64,000 nucleotides of DNA from Pseudovibrio sp. Tun.PSC04-5.I4 (GTDB lineage Bacteria > Pseudomonadota > Alphaproteobacteria > Rhizobiales > Stappiaceae), in assembly GCF_900104145.1 (NCBI RefSeq), contig NZ_FNLB01000004.1, forward strand, positions 1-64,000, written 5' to 3'. How positions within the stretch are numbered: the first letter of the stretch is position 1; each line of letters begins with the position of its first letter. Of the stretch, positions 47,394 through 55,131 are shown one piece after another. Position numbers and translations under genes: made by a program. A model generated the notes under the pieces. That model worked only from the letters and a program-made list of their open reading frames with translations, ran no database searches and was not told the origin of the DNA.

Positions 47394-48437
47394 ATGAACC
47401 CTTATAGTTCACTGCCATCCACCAAGTTCTGGCGGCCCTCGGTTGCGGAGCAGGACTATTTTTCCCTTTCACAAATCTGGACGCCGAAGTTCGAAATCCG
47501 GCAGGACGCAGCCATAATTACTGCTGGCTCCTGTTTTTCGCAGAATATCGGGAAAGAGGTGCTGCGGAGGGGTATGAACTGGTTTGATGCAGAACCTGCC
47601 CCCGAAAGCATGAGCGCTGAGGAGGCTCATGCCCAAAGTTATGGAATATTCTCTTTCCGGACTGGGAATATCTACACCGCTCGCCTGCTACTTCAGTGGT
47701 TGCAGTGGGCATTCGATGAAACGCCGCACTCAAAAGAAGTCTGGAATGACGGAACGAGTTATTTCGATCCGTTCCGCCCGAACCTTTCGCCAATCGGTTT
47801 TGAGAGCCCACAAACCATGCGGGTGTCGCGCGAAACAACCCTTGCTGCCATCAGGCATGCTGTTGGATCGGCTGACTTATTCGTGTTCACAATGGGTTTG
47901 ACTGAGGCGTGGCTCAATAAAGCTTCGGGCGCAGTCTATCCCATGTGCCCGGGCACGGTTCAGGGGCGTTTTGATGAACGGTTACATGAATTCCAGAATT
48001 TTTCATATGAAGAGATTCTCCGAGATTTTCAGAAGTGCGTTGATCTAATTGCAAAATACAATCCCGGCTTGCGGTTCGTTTTCACCGTATCCCCTGTACC
48101 GATTACCGCAACCATCACAAAACATCATGTGCTTACAGCATCGACCTACACAAAATCTGTGCTGCGCGCTGTTGCGGGCCAATTGGAAACATTGAATGAC
48201 AACGTGGAGTACTTTCCGTCTTATGAATTGGTTGCATCGCCGCCTATGAATGGCGTTTTTTATAATCCCAACAAACGCACGATTACACGGACTGGGATTC
48301 GTTTCGTAATGGGTCACTTTTTCAAGGGCATAGTCGGAGGAGGGCAGGCATCTGAGGGCGTAGCCTCCACATCGCGAGCTTCCGCGCCAACCGAGGATAT
48401 CATCTGTGAAGAAGAATTGCTCGACTACTACAAGTAA
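47394..48437 (+). CDS. GSCFA family protein (SGNH-like hydrolase/acyltransferase)
   Basis: Protein of 347 residues with the name-giving motif at about residues 44-50, AGSCFSQNIG, followed by conserved FSFRTGNIYTARLLLQW and FVFTMGLTEAW, then FTVSPVPI and a C-terminal FFPSYE-type region (YFPSYELV). GSCFA proteins are distant members of the SGNH hydrolase fold; most are uncharacterised, and some act in polysaccharide or acyl transfer. A GGAG ribosome binding site precedes the ATG. It overlaps the next gene, a second SGNH-type protein, by 32 bases, so the pair is likely translated together and may act together, for example in acylating or deacylating the peptide. That role is inference. Confidence 0.82.
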   Translation: MNPYSSLPSTKFWRPSVAEQDYFSLSQIWTPKFEIRQDAAIITAGSCFSQNIGKEVLRRGMNWFDAEPAPESMSAEEAHAQSYGIFSFRTGNIYTARLLLQWLQWAFDETPHSKEVWNDGTSYFDPFRPNLSPIGFESPQTMRVSRETTLAAIRHAVGSADLFVFTMGLTEAWLNKASGAVYPMCPGTVQGRFDERLHEFQNFSYEEILRDFQKCVDLIAKYNPGLRFVFTVSPVPITATITKHHVLTASTYTKSVLRAVAGQLETLNDNVEYFPSYELVASPPMNGVFYNPNKRTITRTGIRFVMGHFFKGIVGGGQASEGVASTSRASAPTEDIICEEELLDYYK

Positions 48438-49119
48438 CGCTCAGTTCCTCCTGATGGGGGATTCCCACGCAGGGGCGATCGGACGGGCCGCAAAAGAAAC
48501 TGGCATAGATCTGGTTGGTGGACCGATGGGAGCAGGACGGGAGTTTACTGCACCATTCTTTGATTTAGACAATGGGGATTTGAGCTTTCATAGCGATTAT
48601 GCGGAGGAGATGTACCGTTCCTTCCTCAAAGAACTGGGTGTGGCTTCTCTCCAGGAGGTTAAGATCCCGGTAGTGGCGACTTTTGGTTTTGCCCTTCATT
48701 TTTACGCGACCAAAGAAAATTGGGATATTTACAAAGGACCAAACCTCACCCTTTCCCCAGCGTTTCTGGAGAGCACTCTTTTTGCTGAACTCATCCGATC
48801 TATGGCGCGGGGTGCGTTCGATTTTTACGAAGCTCTGTTGGGGATGGGAATAGAGGTTTTTGCTGTGCTTGCGCCCCAAAAAGTTCCCGATACTTCGGAG
48901 GCGCTGGTGTTCAAGGCGGCTCAACGAGCCTTGGTGGCCAAAGCTGCAGAGCTTCGGCTGCCTTTGCTCGATGTGAGGGCTACGACCACGGACAGGAACG
49001 GTTGGCAAAGCCCTGCATTCTCGCAGGAAAACGATCCAATTCACGGTAATTCTGCATTTGGAAACGCTGTTTTGCAGGCTTTAAAACGTCAGAGAGTGTC
49101 GCCACATGCCTATTCATGA
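48406..49119 (+). CDS. SGNH/GDSL-type hydrolase-like protein
   Basis: Protein of 237 residues starting with GTG at 48406, inside the end of the GSCFA gene. The block I motif is LLMGDSHAGAIG near residue 16-27, with the candidate nucleophile Ser in GDSH. A C-terminal DPIHGNSAFGNAVL near residue 208 supplies the Asp and His expected of the catalytic triad. No signal peptide is seen, so it should act in the cytoplasm. Such proteins hydrolyse or transfer acyl groups. Within an NRPS cluster it could modify the peptide or an acyl substituent, but the substrate is unknown. Confidence 0.75.
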   Translation: MKKNCSTTTSNAQFLLMGDSHAGAIGRAAKETGIDLVGGPMGAGREFTAPFFDLDNGDLSFHSDYAEEMYRSFLKELGVASLQEVKIPVVATFGFALHFYATKENWDIYKGPNLTLSPAFLESTLFAELIRSMARGAFDFYEALLGMGIEVFAVLAPQKVPDTSEALVFKAAQRALVAKAAELRLPLLDVRATTTDRNGWQSPAFSQENDPIHGNSAFGNAVLQALKRQRVSPHAYS

Positions 49120-49753
49120 GTTGCAGGAACAAAGAACTGAGTTGCAGCTCGCAAGTTGCATCACATGTCTGTTGAGGGACGGGCGCCTAAACGGCCTTCA
49201 TTCGCTTCATCTTTTCATAGAGCGGTCTGTTCTGCCCTTGGCAATCGAAGCGGCACAGATGCGCGGAGAAAAGACGGCAGATCTTGAGAACATAAGCGCA
49301 CTTCACCAAAAGGCTGCAAGTGGCATCTTTATCGAAAAAAGCAACTGGCGGGGATTATTGGAGAAAGGGTATTTGACGCTATTTCGCCTCGGATTTGATG
49401 CGGAAAAAACCTATCGCCAGTCCCATGCCAGTGCCCTTGAATTTTCCGCAGGCAATCTGGAGATGATCGAGACGGAGTTCGGGTCGGCCAAAGCCTATGC
49501 GGATTATTATGGGCGGCTTAACAGTGAGGCAAATACCCAAGCCTTCGCGAGAGCTAATGCAGAAGTTCATGCAGCAGTGAATGCAAAGTTGTTTGCCTCC
49601 GGAATTATCGAAGATGATCAGGAGGCGACGTTACTTGCCGTGATCAAGATTTCCGCCAATGCCTTTGCTTGCTCTCATGCTTTTTCAGAAATTGAACAGC
49701 GCAGAAAAGAGGCACTGTTACGAACTATTCGTTATTTGAAAAACAGTTCTTAA
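49106..49753 (+). CDS. Unrecognised protein in the NRPS accessory operon
   Basis: Protein of 215 residues that I do not recognise. It looks soluble and mostly helical, rich in Ala, Glu and Leu, with no signal peptide or membrane segment. The C-terminal third (ATLLAVIKISANAFACSHAF) is the most hydrophobic part. It starts 14 bases before the end of the SGNH gene and is followed after 24 bases by the dioxygenase, so it is embedded in the operon. It may be a partner of one of these enzymes; that is a guess from position only. Confidence 0.7.
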   Translation: MPIHELQEQRTELQLASCITCLLRDGRLNGLHSLHLFIERSVLPLAIEAAQMRGEKTADLENISALHQKAASGIFIEKSNWRGLLEKGYLTLFRLGFDAEKTYRQSHASALEFSAGNLEMIETEFGSAKAYADYYGRLNSEANTQAFARANAEVHAAVNAKLFASGIIEDDQEATLLAVIKISANAFACSHAFSEIEQRRKEALLRTIRYLKNSS

Positions 49754-49777
49754 CCGAACTCCTCAGGAGGAATTTTA

Positions 49778-50707
49778 ATGCATCAGGACGCCTTGGAAGC
49801 CATCAAAAAAATCGCAGCGGAACCTAGGGAACCATATCGGTATTTGAAGGTAGATCGGATCACCCCGGTGATTGGAGCCGAGATAAGCGGGGTGGATCTG
49901 TCTCAAGAAATCGGTAGCAAGCAATTTGAAGAAATTTGCCGTGCTTTCCTTGAAAACCATGTCCTTGTTTTCCGCGGGCAAGATATAACCAAGTATCAAC
50001 AGAAAGCATTCGGTCGTCGGTTCGGGACACTACGCTCGCTCCCGCTGAGTGACATTGACGGTGATGACCCAGAAATCGTTCTCATCCGCGCTGGCAAGAA
50101 GTCCACTTTTGTTGCTGGAGAGGTCTGGCATACTGACGGCACTTCGGATCCTGCCCCGTCCATGGGATCAATGCTTTATATGCATGAGACACCAGAAATT
50201 GGATGCGGCGGAGATACCCTTTTTGCGAATATGCACCTCGCCTATGAGACACTTTCTCCAACCATGAAGGAATTTCTCAAAGGTTTGACTGCAATCCATG
50301 ATGGTGCTGTACCATGGAAAGGTTTTACCCCACCGGAAGGGTTGCCGAAAACGGAACATCCCATCGTGGCAAAGCATCCAGATACTGGCCGGTCCATGCT
50401 TTTTGTCAATTCTGGTTTCACCACACATATTCCATCGCTTTCTGAAGATGAAAGTGATGCTATCTTGAATATGTTGTTCAATTTTATTGAACGTGAACAG
50501 GCACTTAATTGCCGTATCCGCTGGGAACCCGGGACCCTTGTTTTTTGGGATAACCGCTGCACGCAGCACAGAGCAGTTTGGGACTATTATCCTTATTCCC
50601 GTTTCGGGGAGCGCGTCACTGTTCTGGGATCCAAACCAGAGGGTGCTCTTACATTGAGCGCGTCGCAGAAAGAAGATTCAGCTTACAGTTCGCCCTTACC
50701 CGCTTAA
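49778..50707 (+). CDS. TauD/TfdA-type Fe(II)/2-oxoglutarate dioxygenase with IS-derived tail
   Basis: Protein of 309 residues with an excellent AGGAGG site before the ATG. The iron ligands are visible as WHTDGTS near residue 114-120 (His and Asp) and QHRAVWDYYPYSRFGERVTV near residue 262 (distal His, with Arg for 2-oxoglutarate). The start GAEISGVDLS is typical. In NRPS clusters this family hydroxylates amino-acid side chains, free or carrier-bound; which residue is modified here is unknown. The last 17 or so codons, from about 50657, align with the end of the IS5 element (compare 7168-7200). The native C-terminus was therefore replaced and the stop codon comes from the insertion sequence. 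The catalytic core is complete. Confidence 0.88.
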   Translation: MHQDALEAIKKIAAEPREPYRYLKVDRITPVIGAEISGVDLSQEIGSKQFEEICRAFLENHVLVFRGQDITKYQQKAFGRRFGTLRSLPLSDIDGDDPEIVLIRAGKKSTFVAGEVWHTDGTSDPAPSMGSMLYMHETPEIGCGGDTLFANMHLAYETLSPTMKEFLKGLTAIHDGAVPWKGFTPPEGLPKTEHPIVAKHPDTGRSMLFVNSGFTTHIPSLSEDESDAILNMLFNFIEREQALNCRIRWEPGTLVFWDNRCTQHRAVWDYYPYSRFGERVTVLGSKPEGALTLSASQKEDSAYSSPLPA

Positions 50708-50884
50708 CTCGGGTCGCAATGATGCGCTCGGCCACCCAAGCACGGTCATTTTATTGAGGACGGAGACATTGATGTTAGCATCCGTCTTCTGGTTTTCGAA
50801 GTCACGGGACTTCGAAATCGCTCCGATAAATTGTTTGTAGTGCCCCATCAAGGTCTCGCCTCATGAGCACAGCCTGTATCCGGA
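50657..50884 (-). mobile_element. IS5-family element remnant (3' end)
   Basis: The minus strand reads the C-terminus of an IS5-type transposase (GETLMGHYKQFIG, SRDFENQKTDANINVSVLNKMTVLG), parallel to the same region of the element at 7160-7380. The terminal bases at 50657-50671 (GAGCGCGTCGCAGAA) resemble the inverted repeat. It overlaps the end of the dioxygenase gene and is directly followed by an IS6 fragment. Confidence 0.72.
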
Positions 50885-51140
50885 TCGAGTGTTGTCACGT
50901 AAAGTTGAATTTGGTCATATAAAACAGGCTGAGCGCACTTCATGCGTCCATCATGGCTGCCATTTTCCATTGAGCAAAGGCGTTAATTCGATGAAGGTGA
51001 GTGTCGATTGGAGAGCGTTTATAGCGAGGTCGAACGAAGAGATTGCGGAGGTCAGAGAAGACAGCCACAAACCTCTGCAGCTGCCCCGGCGATTTAAACC
51101 TCTGCATGGCTCGCTCTCGTTTTCGCAAGAGCAATCCATT
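50885..51140 (-). mobile_element. IS6-family element remnant (3' end)
   Basis: The minus strand encodes the last part of an IS6-type transposase (KRERAMQRFKSPGQLQRFVAVFSDLRNLFVRP, given here in part, then KRSPIDTHLHRINAFAQW). The same protein end occurs at 1-60 and, interrupted by IS5, at 6960-7159. No N-terminal half is present. Confidence 0.72.
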
Positions 51141-51254
51141 GTTAGAACAGTCCCGGCTCTGGCATCTTGATCAACCATCCAATATTTTTTTGATAAAAGA
51201 TACTGAGAAACCAAGCGCAGTTCCGGTTAATCCGAGTTGGGGAGCAGTATATTA

Positions 51255-51587
51255 ATGAAACCGACTTTGAATGATTGGGCTTGGCTCACACATTGTGTGT
51301 GTCAAGCAATGCTTGGAAGTATGACTGCTAATCTGATGCACGTGCAGTTGCATTACATCCTATATGATCGTTGGGTTTTAAGATTCTACGTTTTGGATGA
51401 ACAAGAATTTCGAGGAGATGCTGAAGACATTCTCGAAGAAATGGGAGCGCAAATAGACTTTGTTTCCAATTTTCTATCTCCTCAAGGCAATCTGAAGGTG
51501 ACCGGCGAGGTAATCTCAAACATACCCGCAGTTTATGAGAGACAGTCAGAAACGATTAGATGGATATTGTCTCGAAAAAATGAATGA
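51255..51587 (+). CDS. Small protein of unknown function among IS debris
   Basis: Protein of 110 residues from the ATG at 51255, with GGGGAG ten bases upstream. It is acidic and soluble, with a likely helix, strands (LMHVQLHYILYDRWVLRFYVLD) and a C-terminal helix. This general pattern is shared by many small immunity-like orphan proteins, but I cannot name a family. It stands alone between IS6 and IS3 fragments, so it is either a passenger or a survivor of a larger lost locus. Confidence 0.55.
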   Translation: MKPTLNDWAWLTHCVCQAMLGSMTANLMHVQLHYILYDRWVLRFYVLDEQEFRGDAEDILEEMGAQIDFVSNFLSPQGNLKVTGEVISNIPAVYERQSETIRWILSRKNE

Positions 51588-51639
51588 AGCCGTACAGTCA
51601 AAGTAGATATAGCATTGCGAAAGTCAGCCTTGGAGGCTG

Positions 51640-51850
51640 TGGATGAGCCGTGATCAGAAATGGAGGGATCATCTGCTAGAAGGCGTCAGCGATGTCTTCG
51701 AGAAGGAAACCAAAGCCCCTGAACCAGCGGCAGGCGAAAGTTCTGGGCATTAGTCGAGTTCGTTTGTATTACACTGCGTGGCCGACATCTGGCAGTGATT
51801 TGAAACTGATGCTGCGAATTGACAAATTGCATCTGGATTGGTGTTGTTGC
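51640..51850 (+). pseudogene. IS3-family transposase remnant (OrfA end and OrfB start)
   Basis: A fragment reading QKWRDHLLEGVSDVFEKET resembles the end of an IS3 OrfA. In a shifted frame, LNQRQAKVLGISRVRLYYTAW followed by LMLRIDKLHLDW resembles the start of the OrfB integrase, which normally continues with the catalytic core. Nothing of the core remains, because the di-haem protein gene starts directly after on the other strand. Confidence 0.6.
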
Positions 51851-51854
51851 AGTG

Positions 51855-53045
51855 TTAGTGACTGTCCGGCGGCAACACTCTGGCTTCGCTCTCCAGGCAG
51901 TCCAAATCCGGAGACATCAAGCTTTGCAGAAAGGCTTCGAGGTCTTGTTTTTCAACTCTTGTGAGACCAAGTGGGCGGATGCGTGGATCTTGGCCGAGCA
52001 TTTGTGAGCCTCCTTGGTCGTAAAACTCAATGACCTCTGAAAGTGTACTGAAATGCCCGTCGTGCATATAAGGGGGTGTTACAGTGAGATTGCGCAGTGA
52101 GGGCGTGCGAAATTTCCATCTGTCAGCTGGATCCTCTGTCACTTCGTAACGTCCAAGATCTGCCTCTCGCTTTGCACTGACAGAGCGGATCTTTGAAAAG
52201 TCCATCTGATGAACCACTCCGGGGGCAACTTGCACAGGAATGCTTGTCGGAGGATTTTGGCGCTCACCTTCACGCATCTGACCGTATCCGGTGTCATGGA
52301 AAAGCTCATCTGTAAAGAGTGCATGATCATCTCCAATCAGATGGCAAGCACTGCAGCTTCCCTTACCCGTAAAAATCTGAAAACCACGTTTCACATCAGC
52401 AATGACTGCAGTTTCGTCGCCGCCAAAGTACCACTGATCAAAGGGGCTGTTCCCTGCAAGAATTGATCTTTGATACGCACCAAGGGCCATCCCAATTCTG
52501 TCGAGAGAGGCCTGGGCCTGGAAGGCATTTTCAAACATCTGCGCGTAGTCTGGAAGGTTGTTTAAAAGGGCAACAACATGCCCTGCAGATGGATTTGCCA
52601 TTTCATTTCGCGCGGTCAACGGACCGATAAATTGTGTCTCTAGCGCATGATCGCGGCCATCATGAAACAGCACATTTAGGTGCGCGACATTCAAAATGCT
52701 CGGCGAATTACGTTTAAGACTGCGCCCTTCAACACCAATGGCTGTGCTCAGCTCCCAATTGGTAAATCCTTGCTCTGGGACATGGCACATGGCGCAAGAC
52801 ATTGTGTGGTTGATCGACAAGCGTCGGTCGAAGAACAACTTCCGGCCCAATTTAATCTTCCCAACACTAGGCGGATTGTCGTGTGGGTGAGGGACGGGCG
52901 GAAGCCCGAGCGGAGCAGAGAGGCTCCGTTTCAAGGCCGTTTCAGACCAGTTTTCCGGGTCCGCGATGCAATGTGATTGCGCGTGTGCGCCCACGGCTTG
53001 GCTGAAGAGACTACCAATCAAACATATAAGAAACCAATGACGCAT
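51855..53045 (-). CDS. Di-haem cytochrome c peroxidase/MauG-like protein of the methanethiol oxidase operon
   Basis: Periplasmic protein of 396 residues with an N-terminal signal peptide (cleavage probably after AVGAHA). Two c-type haem sites are visible, CAMCH near residue 84 and CSACH near residue 233. Length and spacing fit the bacterial di-haem peroxidase and MauG family. Proteins of this type are encoded next to SBP56-type methanethiol oxidases together with a SCO protein, and a role in maturing the oxidase has been proposed. Its start overlaps the last base of the SCO gene stop, indicating one operon in the order iclR-type regulator, mtoX, SCO, this gene. Confidence 0.88.
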   Translation of the reverse strand: MRHWFLICLIGSLFSQAVGAHAQSHCIADPENWSETALKRSLSAPLGLPPVPHPHDNPPSVGKIKLGRKLFFDRRLSINHTMSCAMCHVPEQGFTNWELSTAIGVEGRSLKRNSPSILNVAHLNVLFHDGRDHALETQFIGPLTARNEMANPSAGHVVALLNNLPDYAQMFENAFQAQASLDRIGMALGAYQRSILAGNSPFDQWYFGGDETAVIADVKRGFQIFTGKGSCSACHLIGDDHALFTDELFHDTGYGQMREGERQNPPTSIPVQVAPGVVHQMDFSKIRSVSAKREADLGRYEVTEDPADRWKFRTPSLRNLTVTPPYMHDGHFSTLSEVIEFYDQGGSQMLGQDPRIRPLGLTRVEKQDLEAFLQSLMSPDLDCLESEARVLPPDSH

Positions 53046-53755
53046 TAAGACCTGCTTTCTTCCAGTAAAAGCGTCTCCACGTCAGTGATCAGGAGCCTTG
53101 GGTCGATGGTTCCAAGGCCATAGACGTTACGCACGATACCTTCGCGATCAACCAGATACATCCGTAGCAGATGATTGATGACTTCCTGATCGTTCGACCG
53201 GTCAATGACTTGACCAAACCCATCCAGAATAGGCTGCAGATCAGTCATGCCTGAACTCGTAAGCACATGCCATTTGAGTTTCTGATCGGAGTTCTCGTCG
53301 ATTTGCAGGGGGTATGCAAAGGAGTTGATGGCCTCGACCGTATCGCGAGCAGGATCAAAACTGATCGTGATGAGCTGAACGTCCTCCCGCAGTCCGGGGA
53401 GTTTCTGACTGGCATCATGAATTTCAAAGAGCGTCGACATGGCGATCGGACACCCATTCTCATCTCCGCACATCAGATAGACAAAGCTCACCAGATTAAT
53501 CTTGCCTCTGGTCAGCGCTGCAAGTGAATGCTTCTGTCCATATACGTCCAGAACCTGGCCATCTGGAGCCGTCTTGAACCGGTTTAGCGTGTAAGAACCC
53601 GGCTTGGGAGGATCAAATTGAAACTCCTTGTGCGGGGTAAATACATCCGAGAATGAGCGAACAGGGGCAGCCTGCCCAACGATCAAAGTGTACCAGAGTG
53701 CTGGAAGTGTTACGGCAACACTACTGAGAACGAGGAGTTTTTTCAAAACACGCAT
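53045..53755 (-). CDS. SCO1/SenC-like copper chaperone with CX5C
   Basis: Membrane-anchored or exported thioredoxin-fold protein of 236 residues, with a hydrophobic N-terminal segment at about 7-28. The region INLVSFVYLMCGDENGCPIA is where SCO proteins carry their metal-binding cysteines. Here they are separated by five residues rather than the usual three. A conserved histidine is expected further on; the best candidate is in VINHLLRMY. SCO proteins deliver copper, and methanethiol oxidase of the SBP56 type is a copper enzyme, so this protein probably loads copper into the neighbouring MtoX. The gap to mtoX is 65 bases. Confidence 0.85.
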   Translation of the reverse strand: MRVLKKLLVLSSVAVTLPALWYTLIVGQAAPVRSFSDVFTPHKEFQFDPPKPGSYTLNRFKTAPDGQVLDVYGQKHSLAALTRGKINLVSFVYLMCGDENGCPIAMSTLFEIHDASQKLPGLREDVQLITISFDPARDTVEAINSFAYPLQIDENSDQKLKWHVLTSSGMTDLQPILDGFGQVIDRSNDQEVINHLLRMYLVDREGIVRNVYGLGTIDPRLLITDVETLLLEESRS

Positions 53756-53820
53756 GCATCAGACCTAATGAATTACAAAGGCATGGGGCAACATGCATGC
53801 TGCCCCAAAACGAGTTTGAG

Positions 53821-55131
53821 CTAGCTCGTATAAAGCTCAGAACTACCAAACCGCATGATGTGCGCACGGCCAAGGCCAAGCTTGTAGAAATCAATATCAA
53901 AATCTTCGATCAACTCTTTCCCATCCCAGGTGTAAGCGCGCAGATATTGCACATCGTCATCGCCCTTCTTATCCCAGTTCGCAAGCAAGGAGGAGCTGAA
54001 GTAGACCCGTTTCCCATCCCAACTCTGGCTGACCATGTTGACCTGACGGTCAATGGTTTTCTCGTAAATTTGGGAGGGGTTATGCGGATCGGAAACATCA
54101 AAGAGCCGTGTCTTGCCATCCATGAAGCTGTTGACCCAAAGCGTTTGATCATCAGCCGCAATGGAGATATCGACCGGAAGCGGAATGTCTGCGGGGTTGC
54201 CGATATCGGCTACATCTTTGGCCTGCCATTCTCCGCTGTCGTCCTCATAAATCAACCAGAGTTTGGAAGTGAGCGCAGTGGTGGAGAATGCGTAGTTTGC
54301 GTTCGGTCCCCATGGGAAGCGGATCTCCAGCGGAGCTCCCGGTACATTGAAGACCTTGCGCGGTTGACGAGTATGCAAATCCCATTGAACGATCGTGTTG
54401 CCAAACTGTTTCATCGCGTCAGTATCTTGCAGCATCTGGCCAAAATCCATCATGTAGTTCGACCAGCCGGTAAAGGATGAGGTCAACATGATGTTCTTGC
54501 GAATGAGCGCGCGAATGTCATAACCGTAGCCGTCTGCAACAGCATCCCCCACAGCTACGGCACCCTGCATATCGTTAGTGGTTGGCATCCAGTAAGTCGC
54601 CACGTAGTCGCCGGCATCGTTGTATTCAACCAGTGCTGATCGCCCACCATGATCATCATCATTGGAAAGCCCGGTGATCATCATGCTGCCGGGAAGGGCA
54701 AAGAAAGTGTGAGGACCAACAACGCCCCCAGAATCCTTGACGAAAGTCTCAATGGTTTTGTGCAGAGATGGCTTTGATGGGTCGCTATGCACATCGAAAA
54801 TGAAAATACGGTTGGTATCAAGACCTCCCGTCCAGAAATAACGCCGGTCAGCGGAAAACCCCCCGTGATGCGCCTCATTCCGACCGCCGACAGAAAGACT
54901 GTTGATCACCTGACCACGCATGGGGGATTCAGGCCGTAGATCAATGGTAACAAGCTTGTCTTGCTCATCCCCCATTCCCTCAACGCCTAATGTCCAGACA
55001 TAAACGAATTCTTCCTGCCCTGTAATCTTGGGCATATATGGCGATTGACAGGTTTCATCTGCAAAAGCTCTAAACGGTCCGGCCGCAGCCGCAGCGGCAA
55101 CAACCAGCGCACCAAATTCTCTTCTATTCAT
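53821..55131 (-). CDS. mtoX: Methanethiol oxidase (SBP56 family)
   Basis: Protein of 436 residues of the selenium-binding protein 56 family, which in bacteria includes the copper-dependent, periplasmic methanethiol oxidase MtoX, converting methanethiol to formaldehyde, sulfide and hydrogen peroxide. A Tat-type signal is visible (MNRREFGALVV, then AFADE). Family motifs include YVWTLGVEG, NEAHHGGFSADRRYF, GPHTFFALPG and QVNMVSQSWDGKRVYFSSSL. The downstream SCO-like and MauG-like genes make up the arrangement described for mtoX loci in methylotrophs and marine bacteria, which strengthens the call. It starts eight bases before the end of the regulator gene, so expression is probably coupled. Methanethiol arises in the sea from DMSP and DMS breakdown. 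Confidence 0.9.
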   Translation of the reverse strand: MNRREFGALVVAAAAAAGPFRAFADETCQSPYMPKITGQEEFVYVWTLGVEGMGDEQDKLVTIDLRPESPMRGQVINSLSVGGRNEAHHGGFSADRRYFWTGGLDTNRIFIFDVHSDPSKPSLHKTIETFVKDSGGVVGPHTFFALPGSMMITGLSNDDDHGGRSALVEYNDAGDYVATYWMPTTNDMQGAVAVGDAVADGYGYDIRALIRKNIMLTSSFTGWSNYMMDFGQMLQDTDAMKQFGNTIVQWDLHTRQPRKVFNVPGAPLEIRFPWGPNANYAFSTTALTSKLWLIYEDDSGEWQAKDVADIGNPADIPLPVDISIAADDQTLWVNSFMDGKTRLFDVSDPHNPSQIYEKTIDRQVNMVSQSWDGKRVYFSSSLLANWDKKGDDDVQYLRAYTWDGKELIEDFDIDFYKLGLGRAHIMRFGSSELYTS

